Below, in pieces: positions 9,533 through 21,976 of a stretch of 64,000 bases of DNA (positions within the stretch are counted from its first letter, which is position 1; every line of letters begins with the position of its first letter). Source of the stretch: Planoprotostelium fungivorum (taxonomy: Eukaryota > Evosea > Variosea > Cavosteliida > Cavosteliaceae); NCBI GenBank assembly GCA_003024175.1, contig MDYQ01000421.1, forward strand, positions 1 to 64,000, given 5' to 3'. Under the pieces are notes generated by a model. It had not been told where the DNA came from. It did not search any database and was given only the letters and a program-made list of their open reading frames with translations. The translations under genes and the position numbers were made by a program.

Positions 9533-12500
9533 TTAATTGATACAACTACACGACATCTCCCACAAGGTAGAAGGATCGATGGGCGTGCGGTTTCTCAGCC
9601 ACTTGTCCATCTCCTCATCCTCTTCGATCGAATACGTCGTCGAGGCCAACCGATGGAGGCAGCTCAAGATCTTCCCCATCATCTCGATCTTCCTAAAGTT
9701 GACCATCTCCAATTTTTCCTTCTTCTCTTCTCCCTCTTCAGACGATTTAGAGGGGTTGACCACGGTGGGTGCGTCCTCTAAGAAGACGAGATCTTGCATG
9801 TAGACACCTAGAAGGAGTCAGTCTCTGTATTCAAACGACGAGAGCAGAGGAATGGTTCTTCGGTGAATAGAACTCACCGATGTATGGGATGGCGGGAGGT
9901 CGACTCATCTCGGTGCACTTTCTCACGTTCTTGAAATTGTCCTCTATGTTCAACACTTGTCTCAAGCCGGCCAACATCTTCAGATCTCCCGACGGAATCG
10001 CCGTCCACGTCTGCACACCTCAGCCGACAGTAAGAGGAGGGACCCACCTTCTTTAAACTCGCCACGCTGACGCTCTCCATGGCAGACATGATCTCCATAG
10101 CCCCGTGGTAGTTGTTCAGTCGTAGACAGATCTGCCGTACGTTCAGAAGGGATGAGAGAGTTTCACTTACGCAGGCGATGACGATCAATTTGTGGATGAC
10201 TCGAATCCTAGCCTCTACGCTGTTTCTACTGAGAATCTGTCCGCTGATCCAGCTGCTCATCTGTCATCGTCATCACGCGATCCTCCATCATCATGGTGAC
10301 TGTCTCACTCGATTGAACTGGTCGACCAAACGGCTGATGCCCGAGCCCTTCGTGGCCCGTTTCGATGGATCCAAATACTCGTAGAGGGGAATGCTGCGGA
10401 AAAATTTGGACTCGATCAATGTCATCTGTCTCCCCATTCTCTCCACGTTGATGGTCTCTAAGTCGAACTCGACTTCGCACTCCATCGTCTCCTCTTCGAA
10501 AAGGATCTTCTCTTCCGGCTGAAAGAGTGTGAGAAAGTGAAAGAAGAGGAGAAATGAATTTTAGAAGAGAGGAGAAATGAATTGTAAGAGAGAAGGAAAT
10601 GAATTTACCGCGGGGGATAGTTTGTCGCGGATGTACTCGGTTTGAGAGAGGATGGTGTAAGCTTGAGTGCCTGGGCTGAGGGATCCGGGGTATGTGATGT
10701 TCCATCGATTCAGCAATTGGATGACCCTGTGACGGTGAGAAAAAGTTATTCACGATCATGTCACGATGGAGGACGATGCGATGAAGATCGTGATGATGAT
10801 GATGATGATGATGATCGTGATCATGATGATGATGTGAGATCTCACTTTTCGATGCTCGATTCGTTGTGGATGTGAGTGAACAAGAGTGTCACGAATTGTT
10901 CCGGCGTTCCAAACTTGTTCCAAGTCAAGAGTAAGATGTCGGCGTACTGCTCCTCATCGATGACTGCACCAGTCAATCTCTCTTACACACGAAATTTCGC
11001 GTGGAATTCACCGTCACGATCGTTAAAATAGAGAGACAAGAGGGCCCTGGGTGTGCCTGCCTCTAAAACGGAACCTCTGTTGTCGTCTCGATCGTATACG
11101 TATAATTCCGTGTTGCCTTGTATCTTCTTGAACATCTGTTTCCTCTCCCTCTTCCTCCTGCACAGCTCTCGCTGCTACCTTTCAGCTCTACGTACGTTAC
11201 ACCTCCACCTTCTGCTGGATGACATCGAGGCAGTCCAACTTCAATTTCTCGTCAGAGTAGTCCGCCCAATCTTCCATCAACTTCCCCCTCCTTCTCCACG
11301 TCAATCTACATCCATCTCATTCTCATCTCACTTTGGTGTCATCTTTAGAGTTCCCATGGATAGACCCCTCCTCATCTGTCTGATGGTCCCACCCAATTCC
11401 CTTCCCTTCTCCTCGTGCATCGATGATTGCATCACATCTGATCTGGCTTTCGATCTCTCTATATCTCCGCTCCAATTTCCCTTCAGCCTCTTCTTCACTT
11501 CTTCGAGGGATGAAATGATGACGGGAGGAGATTGATCTGACACGGTGGCGGACCTTCCACGCGGTGAAGCGTTGCCCGAGCCGTTCGATTCTGATGGAGA
11601 AGTGGTGGGAGACGTGTCAGAGTGTGGAGAAGCGATGGAGGTCGACCTAGCTCTACCCCGTGGTGATTTCAACGTGTTTGAAAACTTTTTCAGAAATCCT
11701 CCGGACCTCTCTTGCAGCTCTTCTTCACTCTTATTCCTCATCGCGGCTGATCTCGTGGATTTGGGTGAAGTTTCGTCTTCGTTTCTCTTCTTCACGGTGG
11801 CAAACTTTTTCTCTTCCTTCTTCTCTTCTCTCCTGCTCCTCAACGTGGTCGCTCTCTTCTCTTCTTCTCTCCTCTCTCCCAATTCCTCTTCTCTCTTCTT
11901 CTCTTCCCTCCTGTCCTCATCCCGATCTGATTTGCTCCTGCGGAAGAGCGCGAAACCTTTCTTGACTAAGCTGCCGGAACGTTTCGGACGTAGATCAGAT
12001 GGACTGGGCGGTGAAGTGTCGAGAGGGGAGGAGGGGCTGTAGGTGCTGGTGGTGAAGCTACCACCGAAGGGGAACTCGTCGGTGGTGGATAAGGTCTCAA
12101 CAGAAGGACTTCTCAGATCAGGGGACGAAGGAGCTCGGCGCAGGTTCCTCTTCTGTCAAGTGTTAAGTCGATTCGTTTGTCAAGAGAAATGGATTGATTT
12201 GTATTGTGATTTCAAAGTGTAGAGTTGGTAAGGATATTTTTCGTATTTTCATTTGTCGATGAGATGACGAAATGAATGACACGGAGTGTTCAGATGTCTT
12301 CACATTGGACTCGAGGAAATGAAAGGACGAAGAGAAAGACGACACACCTCGATCAGTGTGGGTTGAGACAGCTCCGACTTCTTGACACTCGCCACTTCAT
12401 CTTCCATCGATTCCAATTGGATGGGCAGCCGACTCCCTACAGGATGTCAACAGAAGTCACACGCCCACACACTGACCCACTGAAGGGTCCAACAGTGTGA

Positions 12501-14361
12501 ACCACGGTGACTCGATCGTCTTCGTGATGTCTTCTCCTTCTAAGACGTTCTTTCCAAAGAGAGGATGAATGGACAGCCTCCGGCCGAGGGAACTGGCCAC
12601 ATCCGATGATGATGGTGATGACGATCGGGGTGGTGACTTGTCTTGAAAATTGGTGGGGATGGGAACCTCGCAGCTGAAACGAGCGTCTAAAACGGGTGTG
12701 TTGTTTGGTGTGATGCCAGATATCTTGTTGCGTCAGATGTGTTGAGATGTCTGTGTGCTCACCGTTGGGAAGGAGGTCTGCTGTAGTATAATACTCCTTC
12801 GTTTCAATAGTTGGGACTCCCTCTTACCTGTACGTTGTCAACGGATTTGGGACGAAAATTCGAGGAGAACTCACCGACTCGGGAGGGTAAGTTTTGACAG
12901 TATCTCTGGATGTAGAAACTCTGTGGGAGGGGATTCCTCTCGAGAGAAAATTGGATGAGATTTGGCAGGTTGTAGACGTGATGGGGTATCTCTTCGATGA
13001 GGTTATCGCTGGCCATGATCTGGCGTAACGAAGCCATTCTCTCGATTCCCTGCGGAATTTCCTTCAATTTGTTGTAGTCCAGCCTCAGCAGTGACATGGA
13101 CATGCAGTCAAAGAGGGCTTCGGGCAGGCTGGTGATCTCGTTGTGATCTAAATATAGAACCTGGAGGCTGAGGGCCTTCGAGATGCAGTCGGGTATCTGC
13201 TCGATGCGGTTGTAAGACAGCTTCAGCTCTTTCAAATTCTTCATCTGATTGAAGATATCGGTGGGAATGGTGTTCAATTTGTTGTGGCTCAAGTCCAAAT
13301 GGGTCAATTGACTCAGTTGACAGATCTTGACACGTTCAGTGTTATAGAGGTCACAGTCTATCTCACGCGTTGGTCGATGCGAGTCAAATTGCATCGCTTC
13401 ATGGATAGAGAAGTGACGGATGTGAGGTAGAGGATCTCGGGTGGCAAGTAATGCAAGCCTTCGTCGTATTTCGTGATGGAATCCTCGAACCTGCATTTAA
13501 TTGAATTTAAAGTTCGGTGCTTCTCGTGGAAGATTGTCGTGAGTGAGAGAGGTGATGGAGAGATGGGTTATGTATGGATGTAGGAATGGATGGACGACCT
13601 TTCGCTGAGAGATGTGATGTCTGATGCATTGATGTCCAACCGAGTCGATTGGGACGTATAAATAGATAATATGGTTGATAGTAGAGGGCTCATGAGGTTG
13701 TTCGTCGCATTGATGTACTTCAATGAAGTCATCGCAATGTCGCTCCACACCTTTGTCCGTTACCTCTTGCATTCAAACTTTGAATCACTCACTTGAGCGG
13801 GAACGACTTGGATGTAATTGTCGTTGATTTCAAACTTTTCCAGTTTGGAACACCTGCCGATGGCTGCAGGGAAGGACTCGATGCGGTTGTTGCCGCACTT
13901 GAGTACGGTAAGGTTTGGAAGTGAAGTGAATAGGAATTCGGGTACATGGTCCAGAGAATTTGCCGTGAGGTCTAGTTTGTACAAGTTTTGGAGATTCTAT
14001 GATAGGTATCAGATGAGTGATGATGGATTGCGGATTTTTATATCGATATAAGGATGGTTCGCACCAGTATGGATCCGATCTGGATCTCTGAAATGAGATT
14101 ATGTTTTAATATCAGGTGCGTCATTGTGGATGATGAGCTGCCTTCCAAATGTTCTTCTTTCAAGCAAGTTAATTGCTTGTAAGACAACACCAGTCGTCCT
14201 GTATGCATTTGAGAACTTGACCTCCATATTCAACTCCAATAGCTGACGATTCATCGAATGAGGTTGTTCTTTAGCGTGCCGACCGTTTCGACAATCTTCT
14301 CGCATTCATCGTCCATCGATCTCTCACCTTCCACGACCGGGGAGGCGACGGCTTCAGTCAT
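9533..14361 (-). CDS. LRR-RasGEF: Ras guanine-nucleotide exchange factor with N-terminal leucine-rich repeats
   Basis: Predicted to switch on Ras-type GTPases at membranes. The start ATG (14359-14361) opens MTEAVASPVVE. The N-terminal third is LRR: LYKLDLTANSLDHVPEFLF, LTVLKCGNNRIESFP, LTHLDLSHNKLNTIPTDIF, LKELKLSYNRIEQIP, LQVLYLDHNEITSLPEALF, SLLRLDYNKLKEIP. The middle is long, basic and Ser-rich with E/K/R tracts (about 11340-12650). A RasGEF N-motif follows (EQFVTLLFTHIHNESSIEK). The catalytic domain has SIPLYEYLDPSKRATKGSG, ISRLVDQFN, VIHKLIVIACVS, IMSAMESVSVASLKK, PAIPYIG and QDLVFLEDAPTVVN, ending at TAA 9533. LRR-RasGEF fusions are known among Dictyostelium Gef proteins. About 15 introns; internal joins are approximate. 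Confidence 0.88.
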
Positions 14362-14595
14362 CAGCGTCACAAAGTATGTATGGTGTTCGATTTAGACGTT
14401 TTGTTCCTCCAGAGGCATCACAGACCTCCCCCCGTGCTCTCCAGTGTTATAACTGGTCGTTAGGGATAACTGTGTTTCACGAAAATTCGTGGAAGAAAGG
14501 TTTAATACGGAAAACTTAAACCGCACCCTTCAACATCATTTCCCGCCATTCTGAATTTGAAAAAGGGAGACATCACATCTGCTCCCAACATCGAG

Positions 14596-16549
14596 ATGAA
14601 TCAAGAGGGATTCACCATCTTTGCTCGTCAGAAGAGACTGGGGAGCCAGGCGTGTGAGATGATCAACAGCGCCGTGAGTCATCATATGGAAGGGCAAGTG
14701 GAAGAAGCGGCGACTCTCTATAATGTGGGCATAAAGCTCGCCGAACAGGCTCTTCAGATGGATGCATCTAAATGCAACGTTGACGATCTCACCCGCAAAG
14801 AGATGTCTTTGTTCCTCTCCAAATTAGATCAAAATATGAGAGAAGGTAAAAGACTTGTTTGACGTCGTGGAGTTGTTCTGACCATCGATCCAGCCACGGC
14901 TCAGCTGAGCATGTTGAGAGGACAGGCACAATCCACTCCCATCACTCCAACGATCAATAGAGCACCACCATCTGTGTCCTCTAAACCGAGTCCACTGAAG
15001 CAGGCTGCATCCACATCAGAGAAGATCAGATCTAGCACAACACCAGATAAGATCAGAACGAGTTCCACAGTAAAGAAACCATCCACAACAAGCAGCCTCA
15101 AGGTAGGGCCTTCTCAACCTCCTCGCTCACACGACCAGGTGACACCGACCATCGTGAAGAAGAGTCAGATCACCAGCCCATCCATCCGAGCCACAAAGAC
15201 ACCGACTCCCTCAGCATCACCGGTACCAAATCGAACGACCACAAGACCTTCCACGACATCATCCAGAACACCAATCACTCCGATTCAGAGGAAGACGATG
15301 GCACAATCTCCCGTCACCACTAGTAGCTCACAACCAGGGGCCAAGCCAGCCGCAGAGAAGACAGACGCGAATCTAGAACAACAGATCATGGAGACGGTGA
15401 CGCACACATTCATCTTTCATATTCTAAAGGACTCAAGTTGTGGGATGGTTCGAACCCAACTCTGTGGGAGGATATCTCTGGTTTAGATCAAGCGAAGAAG
15501 AATCTGATGGTGATGCACCTCGATCGTGATGGACGTGCGCTCATCATCTTTGCAGGAGATGATCATCAACCCAGCTTTACGACCGGATCTCTTCACGGGC
15601 TTGCGTGCTCCACACAAAGGTAGGCCGAGTACTACTGTACCCTCTAAAGAGTGGCAGGTCTGCTGCTGTTCGGTCCACCAGGTAATGGAAAGACTTACAT
15701 CGCGAAGGCTATCGCTACCAAATCGAAGGCCAACTTCTTCTCTATCAGCGCGTCTTCTGTGACTTCAAAATGGGTGAAAACAATTTTATTACGATTTTAT
15801 TTCTCTGGGGTCATGATGATCAGGGAGGATGACGATGAAACACAAATTGACCGTTTGAAACAGTTAGGAGAGAGTGAGAAGCTGATGAAGGGAGTATTCT
15901 CCAAGGCCAGAGAGATGCAGCCGTCCATCATCTTCATCGATGAGATCGACTCCCTTCTCCGATCCAGATCATCATCGGAGGTGATGCTTCTTCCATTCCT
16001 CATCTCATTCTCTCGCAGAACGAATCCACTCGTAGGATCAAGACCGAATTCATGGTTCAATTTTCGAACCTCACAGAAGCCGACAGAGTCTACATCATGG
16101 GAGCGACCAACAAACCGGACGAGATCGATGAGGCCGCTCGCCGCAGATTCACCCTTCGAATCTACATCCCCCTCCCCGATCACCAGACACGATGTGATGT
16201 GAGATGATCGGACGTCATATGACATCATCTCATCTCGCATCAGATCGTTCGTCACCTCCTGTCGAAAGACAAGAATCACAAGATGACCTCCTCCGACATC
16301 ATGAAAGTCGCACAGCTGACCGATCGCTTTTCCGCCGCCGATCTGACTGATCTGTGCAAAGATGCTGCGATGAACCCCCTCCGTAGCTTCGGAGAGAACA
16401 TCCCCAGCAACATCCGCATACAAGACCTCGGCGTGTCTTTCGGTGACTTTAAAGTGTCGCTGTCGAATCGAAGGCCTTCTGTCGGTGTCTCTTCCATCAA
16501 AGAGTATGAAGAATGGAACGCCGCCTTTGGCAGCGGAAAATCTCAATAA
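14596..16549 (+). CDS. MIT-domain AAA ATPase, spastin/VPS4-like
   Basis: Meiotic-clade AAA ATPase. An N-terminal MIT-like helical hairpin ([20 protein letters not shown], residues about 20-85) would recruit it to ESCRT-III tails or membranes. A Pro/Ser/Thr-rich linker of about 160 residues follows. The AAA core has [14 protein letters not shown], Walker A GPPGNGKT, Walker [29 protein letters not shown] (sensor 1 and arginine fingers) and [18 protein letters not shown]. The C-terminus, [12 protein letters not shown], matches the spastin/katanin end. MIT plus linker plus this end favours spastin (microtubule severing) over VPS4. Start at ATG 14596 precedes NQEGFTIF; an in-frame TTG upstream is not a start. 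Introns fall inside the AAA domain. The stop TAA is nested in AATAAA (16545-16550). Confidence 0.9.
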
Positions 16550-16852
16550 AACGTGTGAAATACCCTCCCTCCCTTGATGATGAGATGTGACAACGACAAA
16601 AGGTTTAGTATCTATCCCGTTTGCCTCTTCTCGTGACCCACAGATACCATACGAATATTTAGACTATTACAGATTCGATCATCAAGCCTGCAGGCTCTTG
16701 CCGAGCGCTCGGCATCGGCTGTCAGTGTCACCCAGGGTGTTTACAATCAAATTGGCAAATCGGACCGAGGGTCAAAAGCAGCGTCTCCGAAGAGATGATG
16801 TCTGGAGTCAGGTTAGATCCATATCTTCTCGAGACTAGAAGAGAGGAAACCA
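16550..16852. other. intergenic spacer, spastin-like gene to ABC gene
   Basis: About 300 bp between two plus-strand genes. An open frame on the plus strand has no recognisable protein character. It probably holds the promoter and 5'UTR of the ABC gene. Nothing else seen. Confidence 0.5.
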
Positions 16853-19800
16853 ATGAGGCAACATTCTACAGTGTCAGTAGAGGATGAGACGGTTGAAGGC
16901 ATAGACGTCCAATCGAGTGTAAGAGAATATGAAGATGCACAGGCCCAGATGGGCTTCGAATTGAGAGAGCTCAAAGATCAACAGTGAGCGTCATCATCGT
17001 GATCATCACACCATGTTGATGCAACGCAGTGACGCTTCCCCTCTCGATCCAGAAAAAGAAGCACCCAAGACGAACGAATTTAACCTGAGAGAGTACTTTG
17101 AGAATTCTGTCAGAACCTACACAGAAGAAGGCAATCGGCCCAAACGCGTCGGTGTCTCCGTGAAGAATCTGACCGTTGTCGGCAGAGGTGATGACGAGTG
17201 GCAACGTTCGAGGTTGACACAACTACAGGAGCCAACCAGTCGGTCATCAGCGACCTCACCAGTCCCTTTCGATACGTGATGTCCTCCCTCAATCCATTTA
17301 GTTGGTTGGGCGATAAAGAGAAAGTGGAGACGGTAGACATCCTCCACGACGTCTCCACCTTCTGTCGAGACGGTGAAATGCTCCTCGTTCTGGGTCGACC
17401 TGGAGCCGGTGAGGATCCACTCTGAAATCATCAACATTCGACTCAGCCAACTCAGGATGCTCCACCCTCTTACGGTTGATGTCCAACGCCCGTCACGGTT
17501 ACGTCGAAGTCAACGGAAGCGTATCTTACGCGGGCATCGACTCGCGAGACTTCTCTCCTTACAGGGGACAGGCCATTTATACTCCTGAAGAAGATGCACA
17601 CTGGCCCACTCTCACCGTCAGGCAGACACTCGATTTCGCCTTGAAGACAAAGACACCGAGAAATCTCGCCAGTTCAGAGACGAAGAGACAGTTTCGAACG
17701 AGGACAACGGACCTCCTCTTGAAGATGTTTGGAATGACGAAACAAGCTGACACGGTGAATCACCCGTGGAAATGAACGTCTTCTCAATTCGTGAACAGGT
17801 CATCGGCAACGAATGGTTGAGGGGTGAGATGAACTTTGGGTGAGTCAGAGCTGACCGTGTAGGGCTGTCTGGAGGGGAGAGGAAGAGGATGACAATCATG
17901 GAGGCCATGGTGAGCTCTCCCGCCGTCTGCTGTTGGGACTGCCCCAGTCGAGGTTTAGATGCAGCTTCTGCCCTCGATTACGTGAAGTCTCTGCGTGTCA
18001 TGACAGTGAGTCTGTCGATCGTTTTCGGTCTCACCTTGTGCAGGACACGATGAAGAAGACAACGGTGGTATCACTCTATCAAGCTTCCGAGAGCATGTAC
18101 GATCTATTCGACAAGGTGAGGGTCACCTTCTCCACAAGTCTCGATGGATGACGCGTGCAGGTCGTCGTATTAGAGAAGGGAAGAGTCATTTACTTCGGTC
18201 CGACTCAGTCTGCGAAGGAATATTTCGTTTCGATGGGGTTCCAATGCGAGGCCAGAAAATCTACGCCCGATTTCCTCACCGGTGTGACCAACTTTCAAGA
18301 GAGGCTCGTGCGGCCAGGTTACGAAGAGAAGGCACCCACGACTTCCTTTCAATTCGAAACCGTGTGGAAGGGGTGAGAGAGTGAATACATCGAAGGTATC
18401 TGTGACAACTCGCAGGAGTGAAGAGTGTAAGCGACAGACCATCGAGCAACGAGAATACGAGGAGAAGATCGAAGAAGAGAATCCAATGGCAGCATTTCGA
18501 GAGCAGATCAAGGCCGAGAAATCACGCGGATCTCGAGAGGGATCCATCTACACCATAGGTTTCCTGCAGCAGGTGTGATCACAGTACGTACCTCCCCACA
18601 CCTGACTCGAGCAGGTGTTCGCTCTCATCACGAGACAAGCTCAGCTGGTGTGGATGGACAAGATAGACCTCGTGTTTCGATACGTCTCTACCATCGTGCT
18701 GGGTCTCATCTACGGCTCCGTCTTTGTTGATCTTTCTGATGGTGTCGGAGGTCCTCTGTCAAGGGGTGGTGCCATATTCTGCGTCATGTTGTTCAATGCT
18801 TTCGTGAGATGGATGTTCAAGTGACAAGGCTGACGGGGGCAGACGTCCCAGACGGAGATGGCGAACGTGTTTGTGGGCAGGAGGATTTTGCAGAAGCAGA
18901 AGAGCTATGCGATGTACCATCCCTCTGCATTTCACATCGCTCAGGTGAATCGTCTCGTCGTCTGCCTCGTCTTATACCGTGCAGGTGTTCATGGACCTAC
19001 CCGTACAGTTCATCCAAGTGTCTCTCTTCAGCGTCATCACTTACTTCATGTGGCAGTTGGGTCAGTCTGCCGGACAGTTCTTCGTCTTCAATTTCGCCGT
19101 CTGGATCTTCACCCTCTCCTGCTGCAATCTGTTTCGTTTATTGGGTAACATCTCACCCAGCATCTACGTATCCAATCAACTTTTATTGGGCATATTCGTC
19201 ACTCTCATCTGCTACTCTGGGTTCCTCCTACCGAGACCGAAGATGAAGCCGTGGGTGAGTTGATGACGTGCGATGACGTGTGATGACGTCATGCAGTTGG
19301 GGTGGATCTATTGGATCAATCCATTCGCGTACACCTTCAAGGGACTATATGCAAACGAGATGAGAGGGAAGGACTTCTATTGTGACGACGGATTGATACC
19401 CTACGGTCCCAATTACAACGATCCCGCCTATCAGACTTGCACTCTACCTGGTTCTTCACCTGGATCTACAACGGTATCTGGAGAACAATTCATCCGAATG
19501 GTGAGTTCTCACACAGCTATGTCACACTGATATCTCACGTTGATAGGCCTACGACATCGACATCGATCAACAGGCGGTCAATATCATCGCAGTCTTCCTC
19601 TTCTGGCTTCTTTTCACGGCGATCAACATGGTCTGCATGGAATTTGTCGATTTCACCGGGGGAGGGTACACGCACAAGGTCTACAAGCGAGGAAAGGCAC
19701 CACCAAAGAACACAGAGGAGATGGAGCGAGAGCAGCAGAGGAGATTCAAAGAGGCCACAGATACCCTGGATGAGACCCTGACGCTGGTGACTACCTCTGA

Positions 19801-21910
19801 GACGATGAACGACTCAGAGAAAAACAGAGGGGAGGTGTCTTCATGTGGAAAGATGTGAGGTATACGGTACAAGTCAAGGGAAGAGACAAATTGCTGCTGG
19901 ACGACGTAGAAGGTTGGATCAAGCCGGGACAGATGACTGCCCTCATGGGTTCGTCTGGTGCAGGAAAGACGACACTGCTCGACGTGCTCGCGAAGAGAAA
20001 GACCACCGGCCGAGTGTCAGGCGTCATCCGACTCAACGGAAAACCGTTGCAGGTAGATCAACACGTGAACCCGCATAGAACAGAGATGAACGACGACAGA
20101 TGGACTTCGAGAGGATCACCGGTTACGTCGAACAGATGGACGTTCACAATCCAAACGTGACTGTGAGAGAGTCTCTCCTCTTCTCCGCTCGACTCAGACA
20201 AGAGAAGAGTGTACCTGATGAGGAGAAGATCGAATACGTCGAGAAGATTCTCACCGTGATGGAAATGTCACACTTGGGTGAAGCTCTCATCGGAAATCTG
20301 GAGACGGGGGTAGGACTCTCGATCGAGGTGAATGTCTACGCAGACGTGGATGAAACGAAGAGACTGACGAGAGATAGGAGAGGAAACGACTGACGATCGG
20401 AATGGAATTAGTGGCCAAGCCACACATCCTCTTCTTGGACGAACCGACATCCGGCCTCGACGCACAATCTTCGTACAACATCATCCAGTTCACCAGGAGG
20501 CTGGCTGATGCGGGAATGCCTCTCGTCTGCACCGTCCACCAGCCTTCTTCCGTCCTCTTTGAACATTTCGATCGACTCATCCTCTTAGCCAGAGGCGGCC
20601 GGGTCGCTTATTTCGGCGATATTGGTCCACGATCTTCAACTCTGACTCGTTATCTGACGGAGGTGAGCCGTGTTCACGACAGATGTGAAAAGAAGCTGAT
20701 CGTGGAGTAGAGAGGAGTGAGAGCGTGTACGGAAGAGGAGAATCCTGCCGAGTACATGTTGGAAGCCATCGGAGCCGGTGTAAACGGATCTACTGATAAG
20801 GACTGGCCGGAGCTGTGGCTCCAATCGAAGGAGAGACGAGAGGTCGTCAGGGAGATAGAAGACATGATGCAACGTGAAGAGAAAGACGACGACGAGAGAG
20901 GAGCGAAAGAGTTTTCCACGGATACTCTGTATCAATTCCTTCTGGTCTACAGACGCCTCAATATCATCTTCTGGAGAGATCCCTATTACAAGTGAGACGA
21001 TGACCCCATCATCACCATCATCTCTGATGCGTTCAGTTTCGGACGACTCGTCCAAGCCCTCATCGTGGGACTGCTCAACGGTTTCTCTTACTGGCAATTG
21101 GGCTCATCCTCCTCCGATCTCCAACTTCGAATCTTTCTCGTGTTTCAGGCGGTCGTTTTGGGTGTCCTTCTCATCTTCAGCTCCATGCCCGTGCTCCAAC
21201 AACAGAAGATGTACTACCAGAGGGACTTCTCTTCGAAATACTACTCTTGGTTACCCTTCGCTTTGTCCATCGTCCTCGTGGAGATACCCTACCTCATTCT
21301 GGCGGGAACCATCTCCATGCTCTGCTTCTACTGGTCGGCTTCGTTGGATTCCACGGCACACAACGGTTTCTACTTTTGGATCGCTTACGTTCTCCTCCTC
21401 TTCTACTGCGTCACTCTAGGCCAAGCCATCGCTGCCATCTGTCAGAATCTCCTGCAGGCCATCATGCTCGAAGTCATCGCCGAGGCCTTCCTCTTCCTCT
21501 TCTGCGGTGTCCTGCAGCCTCCTTCACAGCTGCCCACCTTTTGGAGATCCTGGATGTACCCTCTCAATCCATTCAGATACATCATGGAAGGTCTCGTCAC
21601 TGATGTCCTCATGTTCACCCGTGTCACTTGCTCATCGGAGGACCTTCTCGTCTACCAGCCACCCCCGGGGCAGACTTGTGGTCAGTATTCGGCAGAATTT
21701 CTCAGCATCAGCCCCGGCTACGTCAATAACCCAACGAGCACGGAAAACTGTGGCTACTGCACCTACGAGAAGGGTTCAGATTTCTACGACAGTATCCCAA
21801 TGTCTGCGGAACACCGATGGAGGGACTTTGGCATCTTCAGTGTCTATTGGGTGTTCAACGTATTCCTCATCGTTCTCTTCGTCTATTTAGCAAGAAAACC
21901 CTCGAGATAA
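16853..21910 (+). CDS. full-size PDR-type ABCG transporter
   Basis: Pleiotropic-drug-resistance-type exporter, layout NBD1-TMD1-NBD2-TMD2, in the plasma membrane. It starts [12 protein letters not shown] at 16853. NBD1: the degenerate Walker A GRPGAGCSTLL is split by an intron (about 17409-17450) with Cys in place of Lys; the signature LSGGERKR is intact; Walker B is [13 protein letters not shown]; the H-loop has Tyr (VSLYQASE). NBD2: Walker [20 protein letters not shown] is intact, the signature is degenerate ([11 protein letters not shown] across an intron), Walker B is [13 protein letters not shown] and H-loop VHQPS. This is the fungal Pdr5-type asymmetry: one canonical and one dead ATP site. 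TMD2 has a large extracellular Cys-rich loop (CSSEDLLVY to [10 protein letters not shown]) before the last helix. Stop TAA 21908-21910. At least 18 short introns. Confidence 0.93.
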
Positions 21911-21976
21911 AGATCCACTTTAACTTTCATCTAACTATCATATGTCTTTCTATTTCAATCTTACTCTGTTAGACAT

